Virus record (IMG/VR): IMGVR_UViG_3300007516_001784
Coordinates: 27,429-91,428 of that record
DNA: 64,000 nucleotides
Direction: 5' to 3' (one strand)
Origin: a virus
The translations under genes and the position numbers were made by a program. Under the pieces are notes generated by a model, which did no database searches, had not been told where the DNA came from, and saw only the letters and a list, made by a program, of their open reading frames with translations. Shown one piece after another: positions 37,280-46,329 of the stretch; positions within the stretch are counted from its first letter, which is position 1, and every line of letters begins with the position of its first letter.

Positions 37280-37598
37280 GTATAACCTAACAAATCGTCT
37301 TGAAAACGAGATGCGTGTTTCGTATCCGCAACGCGGTCTTAAGGCAGATTATCAAGGTAGTCGTACCGCCGCCATTCAGTTGTTTTGTTTGTCTTGCATG
37401 GGCGGCTGCCGTGCTGATGTAGTTGCCTGTACATCTAAGAGTTGTCCACTTTGGCAGTTCAGACCGGGTGGCAAAAAAGGTGTGCGTCCGCCGGGTATTC
37501 CTAGCGAGGCAGACTATAGTGAAATGATTGACGATAGTGTTAGTGATAAGCAGCGTGAAGCAGGACGTAAGCTACGTAAAGAGGATGATGTAGAATGA
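37254..37598 (+). CDS. Cys-rich zinc-binding small phage protein
   Basis: 114 residues, overlapping the previous GT by 26 bases, with AGGAG upstream. The core FCLSCMGGCRADVVACTSKSC is a four-Cys (plus extra Cys) element followed by PLWQFRPG. Short phage proteins with this CLxCxGG ... C ... CPLxxxRxG pattern are common and presumed to bind zinc; their role is unknown. N- and C-termini are basic and charged. It lies inside the glycan island but shows no link to sugars. Confidence 0.75.
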   Translation: MKPSKRIAKYNLTNRLENEMRVSYPQRGLKADYQGSRTAAIQLFCLSCMGGCRADVVACTSKSCPLWQFRPGGKKGVRPPGIPSEADYSEMIDDSVSDKQREAGRKLRKEDDVE

Positions 37599-38704
37599 AT
37601 CAGTTTTATGAACCACAAATGAAGTCGATTGCGGAGCGAGTGAATCGCAAGCCGCGATTGGTACAGTGTATTCAGATGCTGAACGAAGAAGAGTTTGCTC
37701 CCTTGGTTCTGCGTTCGATCTATGATCAGGTAGACCGCATCCTAGTTATCGAAGGGGCGGTCGCAAACAACCCTCGATCGACGCCCGATGGGCATTCGAT
37801 CGACAAGACTCGTGAAATCCTAGCGGACTTCAAAGCGAATCACGACCCCAAGAAAAAGGTTGTTATCATCTCTATCAACAAGCATTGGAAAAACTTGGAA
37901 GAGATGAAGCAGACGTTCTTGGATATGTCCATTCCCGGTGATTGGATTTTGATCAATGACGCTGACGAGTTCTACAGGCCGCAGGACATTGAACGTCTTC
38001 GTAGTGCTATTGATCTTAATCCTGCGGCCTGTGAGTTTGTGCCGAACTTCCTACATTTCTATCGTGACTTCAATCACGTTGCTGTGCCCGGTCCTGAATG
38101 GCAACCGCAGCATCAGCGTGTTTTCAAGTACGTGCGTGGCATGAAGTACAATAGTCATCCTATCGTAACAGATCCGGCTGGTCACTGTACATATTTCTCG
38201 CCTCACTATCAGCATCGTAGAGTGATGCTGAATGACTTTTTCATTTTCCACTATGGCTATGCTCGTTCGAACATGAACGACATTATGAAAGCTAAGCAGG
38301 AATATTACGAGAAGGAACTCGCGGCACATGGTGCCGCCAACAAGAAGTTTGATCAGAAGGTTAAGGATTGGTTTTCTAAGACCGAGCCAGTATTGGAATT
38401 TACTGGACTTCATCCAAAAGTAATGCACGCACATACACTGTATGGAAAGCTAGATCCTGAGTTTGAGTGTGATCATACCAATATCCCAAAGTGGGACAGC
38501 GATCAATTCTATTCTAAGGTACTTGCTGGCGAAGAGTACGGTAACATCTGGCTCTGTATGACTCGACAGTCGCAGCCGCATATGCACCACTACCATAATG
38601 GAATGACGTTGATGTTACCGCCGGTAGATATGCCGTGTGGTAATCCGCAAGACGCCGGGTTAAATAAGCTTGGTGATTCCTGGGCTCATGTAGGATCCTG
38701 TTAA
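37595..38704 (+). CDS. GT2-like glycosyltransferase (GT-A fold)
   Basis: 369 residues. It opens with PRLVQCIQMLNEEEFAPLVL, a typical GT-A start, and has the metal-binding DxD-like NDADEFYRP around 125-133 preceded by GDWILI. Several His and Tyr residues sit in the middle (YFSPHYQHRR). The ATG overlaps the previous stop (ATGA). A 13-bp inverted repeat lies within the coding region just after the DxD codons. The C-terminal 80 residues are unlike standard GT2 enzymes and may bind the acceptor. Confidence 0.8.
   Translation: MNQFYEPQMKSIAERVNRKPRLVQCIQMLNEEEFAPLVLRSIYDQVDRILVIEGAVANNPRSTPDGHSIDKTREILADFKANHDPKKKVVIISINKHWKNLEEMKQTFLDMSIPGDWILINDADEFYRPQDIERLRSAIDLNPAACEFVPNFLHFYRDFNHVAVPGPEWQPQHQRVFKYVRGMKYNSHPIVTDPAGHCTYFSPHYQHRRVMLNDFFIFHYGYARSNMNDIMKAKQEYYEKELAAHGAANKKFDQKVKDWFSKTEPVLEFTGLHPKVMHAHTLYGKLDPEFECDHTNIPKWDSDQFYSKVLAGEEYGNIWLCMTRQSQPHMHHYHNGMTLMLPPVDMPCGNPQDAGLNKLGDSWAHVGSC
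37974..38032 (+). repeat. Perfect 13-bp inverted repeat inside a glycosyltransferase gene
   Basis: ACAGGCCGCAGGA at 37974-37986 and its exact complement TCCTGCGGCCTGT at 38020-38032 are separated by 33 bases. They would form a strong GC-rich stem in RNA or as a DNA cruciform. The left arm overlaps the codons following the DxD motif. Confidence 0.92.
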
Positions 38705-38727
38705 GCTAGACCTGGACGGTCACAGAT

Positions 38728-39567
38728 ATGAAAATTAGTTACTTGGTGTCTACTTTTGATTCAGGTTCTTATCTTGATCGGCATATTGCCGACTTGCTTG
38801 AAAAGCAAACGGATCCCGACTTCGAGATCGTTGTTATGAATCCCGCTTCTCCTGGCACCGATGACATCATTGGTAGGAAGTGGGCCGAGCTTGACTTGCG
38901 AGTCAAGTATCTTTATTGGCCAACGCGAGAATGGTACGGTACGTCGTGGCTAAGAGCTTGGCAGAGTGCCACTGGCGATTTCGTGATCAATAGCAACACA
39001 GACGATTACCACGCACCGACTACTACTACTGAGTTTCATAAGCACATGAGCTTTGCTACCAGCGGTATGCACGCCGGTCGCAAGATTGGTTTCGGATATG
39101 CTGGCATTCATGTCATCGACGATCATGGCGTTCCACTTGGCGGTGGTATTAAGCCGCTCTTCGACTTTGAACTAATGAGTCGTGAGTGTTGGGCAGGCCC
39201 TCAAGTGTGTTGGCGGAATGATCCGGCCTTCAAGAAGTCCCTAGACTGGGACTTAATGTTCGCTCGTTCCGAACAATACCGATCGGCGTTTGATTACTGG
39301 CTATGGCTGTATTTCATGTCCCTGGGCTATCACGGTTATGTGATCCCACAGGTGCTCACGATTTACACTCAAAGACCCGATTCGATCGAGAACAGCAACA
39401 AGTCTGCGAACAATTACGAGACTTACTCGGCCATTTCCGAGTTCTTCGGTCATAATTTCAAGGGACACTTGAAGCACGCGATCGAGTTCGAAGACTTCAA
39501 GAACCTCCCACCGCGTGACGAATGGATTGCCACTATGCAAGCTGGCAAGAAATGGAAGCGATCATGA
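38728..39567 (+). CDS. GT2 glycosyltransferase
   Basis: 279 residues, a compact GT-A enzyme: MKISYLVSTFDSGSYLDRHI at the start, FEIVVMNPAS for the donor-binding strand, and a metal site NSNTDDYHAP around 90-100. WAGPQVCWR and a later Trp-rich helix suggest the acceptor pocket. It follows a 23-base gap, so it may restart translation on its own. It overlaps the cupin gene by four bases. Confidence 0.85.
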   Translation: MKISYLVSTFDSGSYLDRHIADLLEKQTDPDFEIVVMNPASPGTDDIIGRKWAELDLRVKYLYWPTREWYGTSWLRAWQSATGDFVINSNTDDYHAPTTTTEFHKHMSFATSGMHAGRKIGFGYAGIHVIDDHGVPLGGGIKPLFDFELMSRECWAGPQVCWRNDPAFKKSLDWDLMFARSEQYRSAFDYWLWLYFMSLGYHGYVIPQVLTIYTQRPDSIENSNKSANNYETYSAISEFFGHNFKGHLKHAIEFEDFKNLPPRDEWIATMQAGKKWKRS

Positions 39568-39911
39568 AGCAAGAAGTTATAGTCAAACCATGGGGTCGAG
39601 AGAGGATTCTGGAAGCTAACAACAAGTACGCTTTCAAGATTCTTGAAGTGGATCCTGGCAAGCGTTTGAGTTTACAGTACCACGAAGTGAAGTGTGAAAC
39701 AATGTACTGTCTGTATGGCAGTGGCACTCTCACTATCATCAAAGATAATACGCAACGTAAGATTACTCTATTGCCAGGGCGGTACATTACTATCTTGCCT
39801 TTCGAGATTCATCGTTTAGAAGCTAGCGAAACGTCGCCACTTGCGGTCATGGAAGCAAGCTCGCCAGAACTGGGTGATGTCGTAAGACTACAGGATGATT
39901 ATGGTCGATAA
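39564..39911 (+). CDS. Mannose-6-phosphate isomerase-type cupin
   Basis: ATG 39564 overlaps the preceding stop (ATGA); an in-frame start 42 bases earlier is unlikely. At 115 residues it matches the cupin domain of type II phosphomannose isomerase/GDP-mannose pyrophosphorylase proteins: VKPWGRE at the N-terminus, SLQYHEVKCETMYCLYGSG with metal-binding His and Glu, and a second strand with PFEIHRLEA. It would interconvert fructose-6-phosphate and mannose-6-phosphate, feeding GDP-mannose to the GDP-fucose enzymes encoded at 51.2-53.2 kb. The guanylyltransferase half is absent and would come from the host. Confidence 0.85.
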   Translation: MKQEVIVKPWGRERILEANNKYAFKILEVDPGKRLSLQYHEVKCETMYCLYGSGTLTIIKDNTQRKITLLPGRYITILPFEIHRLEASETSPLAVMEASSPELGDVVRLQDDYGR

Positions 39912-40275
39912 AATGATTTTCAAGAAATTGTGGTATCAGGTATTTGCTTCTAAGCTCTATCGTAGAGAGCGTGAAACACATCAACTCTTTCTAGATAAAT
40001 GTGACGAAGTACTCAAGCTTCAATGTGAAATCAATAGACTTGAGCTACCTACGTATATTGGCAGTTGGGTAGCATCACAATCCCATGCCGCGAAGCAACG
40101 TATCGTTGCTCTAGAGCATGACCTTGCGAAGATGAGTCTTGTACGCGACGCCTTGAAGCATGAAAAGGCTTACTCGCTCTTCTTAGAGGACAGTCTTATA
40201 TGTCACAACCCTGGCGAAGTATTTAACGCCCTTCCGTTTGACAAGCGGAAAGAGTATTTTGAACGAGCACAATGA
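39901..40275 (+). CDS. Hypothetical protein in the glycan island, about 124 aa
   Basis: Possible starts are ATG 39895, 39901 and 39913; 39901 is taken because an AGG element lies at 39891-39893. The product is helical, basic at the N-terminus (FKKLWYQVFASKLYRR) and probably coiled-coil from residue 25 to 75. No motif is recognised. It overlaps neighbours on both sides, so it belongs to the glycan operon and may be an accessory or chain-length factor. Confidence 0.6.
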   Translation: MVDKMIFKKLWYQVFASKLYRRERETHQLFLDKCDEVLKLQCEINRLELPTYIGSWVASQSHAAKQRIVALEHDLAKMSLVRDALKHEKAYSLFLEDSLICHNPGEVFNALPFDKRKEYFERAQ

Positions 40276-41360
40276 TCAAAGTTCTTCACTATCTGCGTCA
40301 CCTTGGGTTAGGTGGTACCGAAAAAACATGCCAACTCTTTTTCGAGCACGCTGACGTTAGCGAGTTTGAAGTGGCGATTGTTTACGATGTTAATGGTACG
40401 CATCCTCGCAAGGCCGAATTTGAGCATGCCGCCAAGATGTGTCGAGGCAAGCTTTTTGAAGTAGACACTCAGAAGCACACAGACGGTACTGGGTTACAAA
40501 GCGTCATTGACGATTTTAAACCCGACATCTTGCATGTCTATCGCAGTGGCTATCGGGAATTTCCTGTACCTGGATACCATATTGACGTGCCGCACTTTGT
40601 CGAGACGAATGTCTTTGGCTTTTATGACAGCAATGTTCGTATTGACAGTTCATTGTTTATGAGTAAGTGGCTCATGAAGAACACTATCAAGCAGATGGGC
40701 GTTCAGCCTGATCGTTTTGATTTTGTGAACAATCCTGTGGAAATGCCATGCACTAACGCTGAGCTAGGTGTCTCGCAACACTGGAAAGCGGAAGGTGCTA
40801 TTGTAGTAGGGCGTTGCGGTCGTCCAGACAATGGTATCTACAATTCCGTGAGTGTCGATGCGGTTCGATTGTTACGCATGCAGGGATACGACATACGCTT
40901 CTTAGTTGTGGCACCGCCATCGAACATGATTGATGATCTTGCACGTTACGACATTCCTTTTCATGTCATTGAACCAACCACCAGTCAATTAATTCTCAGT
41001 ACGTTCTATAATAGCGTAGACGTTTATACGCATGCTAGAGCGGACGGCGAAACTTTCGGCGTGAACATTGCCGAGGCCATGATTCATGGCAAGCCAGTGA
41101 TTACGCATATCGCTACCCCAAGCGTGCCGGACATGGGTGTATTCCAGTCACAGACGGAGCTTGTGGATACTGGCAAGACTGGATTCGTTGTCAACAACAC
41201 ACCGAGTGAATATGCGGAAGCCTTAAAGACCTTGATTGACGATGAATCTATGCGTCGCACTATGGGAGAATTCGGTAGACGCAAGGCAGAAGCAGAGTAT
41301 GAAGTTAGTGTATGTATGTATAAGCTTGAAAATATCTATAGGGCGATTGTCAATGGCTAG
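40272..41360 (+). CDS. GT4 glycosyltransferase, paralogue of the next gene
   Basis: 362 residues with the full GT-B layout: KVLHYLRHLGLGGTEKTCQL at the start, LHVYRSGYREFP and VETNVFGFYD in the N-terminal half, IVVGRCGRPD in the linker, and ARADGETFGVNIAEAMIHG as the E-x7-E donor motif. The ATG overlaps the previous stop. The phrases RSGYREFP and VETNVFGF recur as RSGYTEWP and IETNIFGF in the next gene, so the two arose by duplication. Confidence 0.9.
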   Translation: MIKVLHYLRHLGLGGTEKTCQLFFEHADVSEFEVAIVYDVNGTHPRKAEFEHAAKMCRGKLFEVDTQKHTDGTGLQSVIDDFKPDILHVYRSGYREFPVPGYHIDVPHFVETNVFGFYDSNVRIDSSLFMSKWLMKNTIKQMGVQPDRFDFVNNPVEMPCTNAELGVSQHWKAEGAIVVGRCGRPDNGIYNSVSVDAVRLLRMQGYDIRFLVVAPPSNMIDDLARYDIPFHVIEPTTSQLILSTFYNSVDVYTHARADGETFGVNIAEAMIHGKPVITHIATPSVPDMGVFQSQTELVDTGKTGFVVNNTPSEYAEALKTLIDDESMRRTMGEFGRRKAEAEYEVSVCMYKLENIYRAIVNG

Positions 41361-41407
41361 CGAGTTAATTGGTTACAAGATTTGTAGAAAGTTAAGAGAT
41401 CAAGGAC

Positions 41408-42562
41408 ATGTCTAAAATTCGCGTTTGTCATCACAGTAAGACAGTAGGCTTTAGCGGGACCGACCGTACAGCCCAATTGTTTTGCAAGTACCTCGCTAAA
41501 AGCGACAGGTACGAGCCGTTTATCGTCTATCGCGAAGGTGATCTGGCGAACAATCGTTTAGAGATCGTGAAGTCGTGGCTTGGCGATGACCACGTAATTC
41601 CGTACCAATGGACCCCTGGAAAGAAGGGGCGGCAAGCTCCCTACCTGCCAGAGTCGGACAACCTCTACGACGTTTTAAAGCAGATCGACCCACAGATTAT
41701 GCACGTCCATCGCAGCGGCTACACGGAATGGCCCGCCTTTCGCTACATGGCACCCAAGGCTAAGTGGATAGAGACTAACATCTTCGGTTTTAAAGATAAC
41801 GCACCTGAGCCGCAGATCGACGTTAACGTCTATATCTCCCAGTACATTCGCAGCACCGCCTTACGTGCCGGTAGCGTTGATGGTCCGGTATTATACAACC
41901 CGATTGAAGTGCCGGTACTCGACGTTACGACAGAGAACAAGGAAGTATGTCGCGAACATCTTCTTTCAACTTTCAAGCTACCTCATAATGCAGTTATACT
42001 TGGACGTGTAGGTCGAGCAGACAACTTTGATCCTATCTCTCTAAGAGCGTTTAAGGCTATTGAAGATGTCTATTCGAACGCCTACTACATTGTTGTAAAT
42101 CCTTGTCAGGTTTGGCACGATACGGTGCGTCAGCTAGGCATTAAGAACGTTTGCTTTTCAAGCCCTATCGTCAAAGACGATGAACTGTCAAAATTCTATA
42201 TGGGACTTGACATTTACGCTCACGCTCGTCATGATGGAGAGTGCTGTCCGTGCAACATCCAGGAAGCCATGATGCATGGTCTGCCGGTGGTGTCACACGA
42301 GAGCATGATCTATAACGGTCAGTCTGAGATCCTTGCTGAAAGTGGCTTTGTTGTTCCTGTTGGCAATCACGAAGCTTATCGTGACATACTAATGCAGCTT
42401 ATTGCCAATCCTGAACTCGCGACGGAAGACGAGAAGTCTACTATTCGTCTACGACAGCACTTCGGTCGCGAAGCCCGTCGTCGTGCTATGCGACACTTTG
42501 AAGCAAGTACCGTGACAGGACAGTTGATGCAAATCTACGATTGGACATTGGCAAACAAATGA
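41408..42562 (+). CDS. GT4 glycosyltransferase, paralogue of the previous gene
   Basis: 384 residues. Same architecture as the preceding gene: KIRVCHHSKTVGFSGTDRTA at the start, MHVHRSGYTEWP, IETNIFGFKD, ILGRVGRADN, and the donor motif ARHDGECCPCNIQEAMMHG with two extra Cys. A 47-base gap with AAGGA before the ATG separates it from its paralogue. Tandem duplication followed by divergence suggests they add successive, similar sugars. Confidence 0.9.
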   Translation: MSKIRVCHHSKTVGFSGTDRTAQLFCKYLAKSDRYEPFIVYREGDLANNRLEIVKSWLGDDHVIPYQWTPGKKGRQAPYLPESDNLYDVLKQIDPQIMHVHRSGYTEWPAFRYMAPKAKWIETNIFGFKDNAPEPQIDVNVYISQYIRSTALRAGSVDGPVLYNPIEVPVLDVTTENKEVCREHLLSTFKLPHNAVILGRVGRADNFDPISLRAFKAIEDVYSNAYYIVVNPCQVWHDTVRQLGIKNVCFSSPIVKDDELSKFYMGLDIYAHARHDGECCPCNIQEAMMHGLPVVSHESMIYNGQSEILAESGFVVPVGNHEAYRDILMQLIANPELATEDEKSTIRLRQHFGREARRRAMRHFEASTVTGQLMQIYDWTLANK

Positions 42563-42804
42563 ATATTATCAAAATTATAGATGGCTGGGATAAAAAACTC
42601 AACTTAGCTTTAAAAACAGGAAGAGGTAAGTTTGGCGGCCATACTCCAATAGGTGATATATTTGATTACAAGAAAATCATTGAAGCTATTCGTAATGGTC
42701 AATTATGTAAGGCATTCGACTTGGCAAATGATTTAGACACTATGGCACGCGACGAGATTCCTATGACGGTTTGGCATATACTTGAAAAAGAGTATTACAA
42801 ATGA
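42559..42804 (+). CDS. Small hypothetical protein, 81 aa
   Basis: ATG 42559 overlaps the previous stop (ATGA); an upstream TTG is less likely. It has basic and helical parts (KKLNLALKTGRGKFGG, then KKIIEAIRNGQLCKAFDLAND) and no motif. The gene fits snugly between two glycosyltransferases and overlaps the next one by four bases, so it is probably real and translated with them. Function unknown. Confidence 0.6.
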   Translation: MNIIKIIDGWDKKLNLALKTGRGKFGGHTPIGDIFDYKKIIEAIRNGQLCKAFDLANDLDTMARDEIPMTVWHILEKEYYK

Positions 42805-43469
42805 AAATCATATCATTCTGTCTTTGGGGGAATAATCCAAAATATCTTGTTGGTGCAATGAAAAATATTGAACTCGCACGTACACTATTTCCAGACTGGA
42901 CCTGTCGTTTTTATGTTGGTCAGTCAGTACCGAGCGACATTATTAAGCAATTGCTTGTCCCTAGAGATAATGTTGAGGTTGTTTGCGTGGATGAGCCGGG
43001 TGATTGGCGTATGATGTTGTATCGCTTTAGCCCTATCGGTGAAAATGATGTAGAAGTCATGATGAGTCGTGATTGCGACTCTCGTCTTTCTTTGCGAGAA
43101 AAGCTTGCAGTTAACGAGTGGTTGGCTAGTGACAAATCATTTCATACTATGCACTGTCACTTTCATCATTCGGTGCCGATACTTGGTGGAATGTTTGGCA
43201 TTAAAAAAGGACTGTTTTCTGAGTTGTCTCGACACGCTATTGAATGGGCTCAGGCTCGTGAATCTCGATGGCAGATTGATCAAGATTTTCTAAAGGAAAT
43301 TGTCTGGCCTATTGTTAAGCACGACACTTTGAATCATGCTGACTTTCATACTAATATTTGGCCGGGTGTTCCATTTCCTACTCCAATGACGCCTGGACAT
43401 TTTATTGGTGCCACATATGATGAGAACGATAATATTGACCCGGCACAACTGAAAGCTTTGCATGGCTAG
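42801..43469 (+). CDS. Glycosyltransferase-like protein of large-phage type
   Basis: 222 residues. MKIISFCLWGNNPKYLVGAM opens the protein, then FPDWTCRFYVGQSVP, GDWRMMLYRF and MSRDCDSRLSLREK with a D-x-D metal motif, followed by EWLASDKSFH and ILGGMFGIKKG. I recall this ordered set of phrases from single-domain glycosyltransferases of large aquatic phages. It lacks a transmembrane segment. The start overlaps the preceding gene by four bases; a 100-base gap follows. Sugar specificity unknown. Confidence 0.8.
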   Translation: MKIISFCLWGNNPKYLVGAMKNIELARTLFPDWTCRFYVGQSVPSDIIKQLLVPRDNVEVVCVDEPGDWRMMLYRFSPIGENDVEVMMSRDCDSRLSLREKLAVNEWLASDKSFHTMHCHFHHSVPILGGMFGIKKGLFSELSRHAIEWAQARESRWQIDQDFLKEIVWPIVKHDTLNHADFHTNIWPGVPFPTPMTPGHFIGATYDENDNIDPAQLKALHG

Positions 43470-43487
43470 AAAGGCGTGCAATCCTCA

Positions 43488-43503
43488 TGTCGTCTTGACG
43501 ACA
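43488..43503 (+). other. Intergenic palindrome after a glycosyltransferase gene
   Basis: TGTCGTC TT GACGACA is a 7-bp perfect stem with a two-base loop in the 100-base gap at 43470-43569. No T run follows, so it is not a clear terminator. The rest of the gap is A/T-rich and ends with a ribosome site (AAGG) before ATG 43570; no other element is evident. Confidence 0.45.
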
Positions 43504-43569
43504 GAGAACGAATCGAGATAGTAGTTCACTAGTTTTGTTTAATTTGTCAGAAAGAAAAAGAAGGTTAAG

Positions 43570-44016
43570 ATGATCAAATTTATTGTTGCTGCGTTTTTGG
43601 CTATGTTTACTAGCAATCCTTATTGCGGTACTTCGCCGTCTAGTTTCTATCCACTGCCTTCATTTGTTTGTCCGGGCGGACAACCCATTGATGAGGAGTG
43701 TTTGATTGCCTGTGCTGAGTTGTGGCGGACACAAATGTATTTAGCTTATGAAAGAGCCTGTGCCGAACATCAGGCACGACAAGATGCGTTTGAGGAGTGG
43801 AACAAGGCTATTATGGCCGGTAATGATGCGTGCATGTCTATTGCTACAACTCCCGAGGAAGAATTGGCATGTAATCGCCAGATGCACGATAATTTGTCTT
43901 TGAATACTGAAATCTTTTGGCTTGCACTTGAACAGATTGAAATAGATTTGGCTGCTGATGTTCAAGCTGCTTTTAATACATTCAGTAACTGTGCGTTGGA
44001 ATGCTGTGATCAATGA
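43570..44016 (+). CDS. Small Cys-rich probably exported protein
   Basis: 148 residues with a hydrophobic N-terminus (IKFIVAAFLAMF) like a signal sequence, although no clear cleavage site or lipobox is seen. Ten cysteines follow (including YCGTS, EECLIACAE, ERACAEH and a final CALECCDQ), which would suit disulphide bonds in the periplasm or outside the cell. The middle is Ala/Glu/Gln-rich and helical. No match to a known family. Upstream is a 100-base gap; the gene overlaps the GMP-reductase-like gene by four bases. Possible roles include envelope modification or superinfection exclusion, both speculative. Confidence 0.65.
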   Translation: MIKFIVAAFLAMFTSNPYCGTSPSSFYPLPSFVCPGGQPIDEECLIACAELWRTQMYLAYERACAEHQARQDAFEEWNKAIMAGNDACMSIATTPEEELACNRQMHDNLSLNTEIFWLALEQIEIDLAADVQAAFNTFSNCALECCDQ

Positions 44017-45128
44017 TCCGTAAGGGTTATTCATTTGACGACGTTCTGCTTGTGCCTCGGTACAATGACATTCCGTCGCGACGCGACGTGGATACGTCTA
44101 TGAAGTTCGGTGGTCTTGAACTCAAGATCCCCGTCCTGTCGTCCAACATGGATACTGTCACTGGCCACATGATGGCCAACAAGATGTTTGAATTGGGTGG
44201 ACTCGGTGTTTTGCACCGCTTCTGTACAATCCAAGAGAATATTGACATGTACCGCAATGCCGCCTTTAAGCACGACATTGGTATGATTACGCCGTTTATG
44301 CCAAACGGCTATCCCAACCCTTGGTGGTTCAAGATCAAGGAAGCCGTTATCTCACTTGGTGTCAATGAGAACCTAGATCGCTTCGATGCCCTCTATGATG
44401 CGGGTGCTCGCTACTTCTGCGTTGACGTAGCACATGGTCACACAAAAGCTATTGGTAAGTTCATAAAGCTTTTGAAGCAGTCCAAGGACGTATTTGTTAT
44501 CGGCGGCAACGTTGCTACGCACGCTGCCGCCGACTATCTCGCTTCGTGTGGTGCTGACGCAATCAAGGTTGGAATTGGTCCGGGCTCTGTATGTACTACC
44601 CGCCTCAAGACGGGCTGCGGGGTACCGCAACTCACAGCCATTATGGATTGTGCAAAAGTAGACCGTCTGATTATTGCTGATGGTGGCATCAAAACTCCTG
44701 GCGATGCCGTCAAGGCTTTGGCTGCTGGTGCTCACGTCGTTATGCTTGGTGGCATGCTCGCCGGGTGCGATGAGACGCCCGGCGATGTTATTTGTGGATT
44801 AGAATTACGCACATCGCCAGGAAAAGATAGTGGTGTGTGTCCACCTATGGACACATATAAGACATATCGTGGTATGGCTTCAAGGGAAGCACAAGAAAAC
44901 TTCATGGGTGCCATGGCCGACTGGAAGGCCGCCGAGGGCGTTCAAATTGAAGTCAGATGTAAGGGGCCTGTCGCCAACGTAATCAATGATTTGGTTGGTG
45001 GCATTCGTTCTGGTATGACGTACTGTGGTGCCAAGGATGTCGCAGCATTGCAACGTAACGCCGAGTTCATTGAGGTCACAGCAAACGGAGTTCGCGAGAA
45101 CTCAGCACATGGAGAAGGAAGACTGTAA
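44013..45128 (+). CDS. guaC: GMP reductase / IMP dehydrogenase family enzyme
   Basis: 371 residues forming the family's TIM barrel: [21 protein letters not shown] at the start, [10 protein letters not shown], the catalytic loop [17 protein letters not shown] with Cys 194, [34 protein letters not shown], and a flap [10 protein letters not shown]. There is no CBS (Bateman) pair, which IMP dehydrogenases normally insert after the first strands, and MLGGMLAG is closer to GMP reductase, so guaC is preferred. It would convert GMP to IMP (or IMP to XMP) and rebalance purine nucleotides during infection. IMP dehydrogenase without CBS remains an alternative. Confidence 0.8.
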   Translation: MIRKGYSFDDVLLVPRYNDIPSRRDVDTSMKFGGLELKIPVLSSNMDTVTGHMMANKMFELGGLGVLHRFCTIQENIDMYRNAAFKHDIGMITPFMPNGYPNPWWFKIKEAVISLGVNENLDRFDALYDAGARYFCVDVAHGHTKAIGKFIKLLKQSKDVFVIGGNVATHAAADYLASCGADAIKVGIGPGSVCTTRLKTGCGVPQLTAIMDCAKVDRLIIADGGIKTPGDAVKALAAGAHVVMLGGMLAGCDETPGDVICGLELRTSPGKDSGVCPPMDTYKTYRGMASREAQENFMGAMADWKAAEGVQIEVRCKGPVANVINDLVGGIRSGMTYCGAKDVAALQRNAEFIEVTANGVRENSAHGEGRL

Positions 45129-45458
45129 ATGTCAATAACTTTAACAGAGAGTGCTATTAAAGAATTAGATCGTATTATGTTAGAACAGAATCTTTCAAAA
45201 AATACATGCCTTCGTTTAGGAGTGCGGGGAGGCGGCTGTTCGGGCTTTAGCTATATTTTAGAATTCGATGACACTGTGAATGAAGTAGATCAAGTTAATG
45301 AATATGGCGGCATTACAGTTGTTTGTGATCCAAAGAGTTTTTTGTATCTTAGTGGTATGAGTGTTAACTTTGAGAACACTTTAATGAATCGTGGTTTTAA
45401 GTTCATCAATCCTAACGCAGTTAAAAGCTGTGGATGCGGCGAGTCGTTTTCGGCATGA
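45129..45458 (+). CDS. A-type iron-sulphur carrier (IscA/ErpA/HesB family)
   Basis: 109 residues, the usual length. The three conserved cysteines are present: Cys 37 in RGGGCSGFSY and the C-terminal CGCG pair at 101 and 103 (KSCGCGESF). These proteins take up and hand over Fe-S clusters or iron. Phages of photosynthetic or aquatic hosts sometimes carry HesB-like genes; here the possible Fe-S client is the 27813-28781 nuclease. It directly abuts the preceding gene and overlaps the following glycosyltransferase start by four bases. Confidence 0.92.
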   Translation: MSITLTESAIKELDRIMLEQNLSKNTCLRLGVRGGGCSGFSYILEFDDTVNEVDQVNEYGGITVVCDPKSFLYLSGMSVNFENTLMNRGFKFINPNAVKSCGCGESFSA

Positions 45459-46327
45459 CAATGCGTATTCTAGTTTCATACAGAGGAATTCCTCAGTCTC
45501 GTGGCTGGGCGACTGGAGATTGCGTCGTTCGTGCTTTTCAAGAACTTGGGCACGAAGCTGTTCCATATGGTAACTACTATCAGACACAAGAGAGATTAGA
45601 GGGCTCACGGAAGGTCTTAGAAGAAGACTGGGACTTATTATTATTTCTTGAATGCGGCGATGGCGATCCTGTCTATACAGAGCTAATGAATGTACGGTCA
45701 CGCAAGCGAGCTAGCTGGTTTTTTGATGCCGCACTCTATCCTGATCGTTGGCGAGCAATCAATAACATGTTTGGCTTTGATGTTAACTTTATGGCCAACG
45801 CCAATATGATCTACGATGGAATGTACTTGCCATACGCCGCCGATGAGAAGTTGCATTTTAGATCTTATCAAGAAAAGGTTCGTGACTTTCTAATTATAGG
45901 TTCTGATAGACCAGAACGTCGCCACCTTTACAATCTAATTAGACAATATTGTCCGGCAGCAAGAACAGATTTTTTGCATGGCGTGTTTAGAGAGCAGTAC
46001 ATTGATGAGATAGCTAGATCTCATTATGTTGTAAATGATGTTGCTGGTGGAGGGGATGGTTTATTACCCATGAGATGCACCGAAACCATGGCGGCGTGTA
46101 GTGTGCTCCTCAGTGTACAAGATTCGGCCCTGCATACCATTGGCAATGATCTTGAGCACTTTATTTCATTTCAAGACGAAAACGATCTCGTTGGCAATGT
46201 TACAAAAATGTTTTCTGTGGGAGAAATTCTTTCCAAGAGAATTGCCACTCAGGGCCAAGAGCATTGCTTGAAGAACCACACCTACAGGAATAGATGTTCA
46301 ACCATTTTGACTAGGATGTTCCCGTAA
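45455..46327 (+). CDS. CgeB-like glycosyltransferase (GT-B, Glyco_trans_1_2 type)
   Basis: ATG 45455 overlaps the upstream stop (ATGA); the ORF can be extended to 45434, but only inside the Fe-S carrier gene. 290 residues. The order of MRILVSYRGIPQSRGWATGD, FLECGDG, RASWFFDAALYPDRW, DFLIIGSDRPERR and a C-terminal SHYVVNDVAGGGDGLLPMRC resembles CgeB/spore-protein type glycosyltransferases. The last 12 residues (HTYRNRCSTILT) matter: the next intergenic stretch encodes a near copy. Acceptor unknown. Confidence 0.8.
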   Translation: MTMRILVSYRGIPQSRGWATGDCVVRAFQELGHEAVPYGNYYQTQERLEGSRKVLEEDWDLLLFLECGDGDPVYTELMNVRSRKRASWFFDAALYPDRWRAINNMFGFDVNFMANANMIYDGMYLPYAADEKLHFRSYQEKVRDFLIIGSDRPERRHLYNLIRQYCPAARTDFLHGVFREQYIDEIARSHYVVNDVAGGGDGLLPMRCTETMAACSVLLSVQDSALHTIGNDLEHFISFQDENDLVGNVTKMFSVGEILSKRIATQGQEHCLKNHTYRNRCSTILTRMFP

Positions 46328-46329
46328 TT

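Noticed and set aside
43488-43503. Intergenic palindrome as an intrinsic terminator
   Set aside because: There is no T-rich tract after it, so it is listed only as a palindrome.
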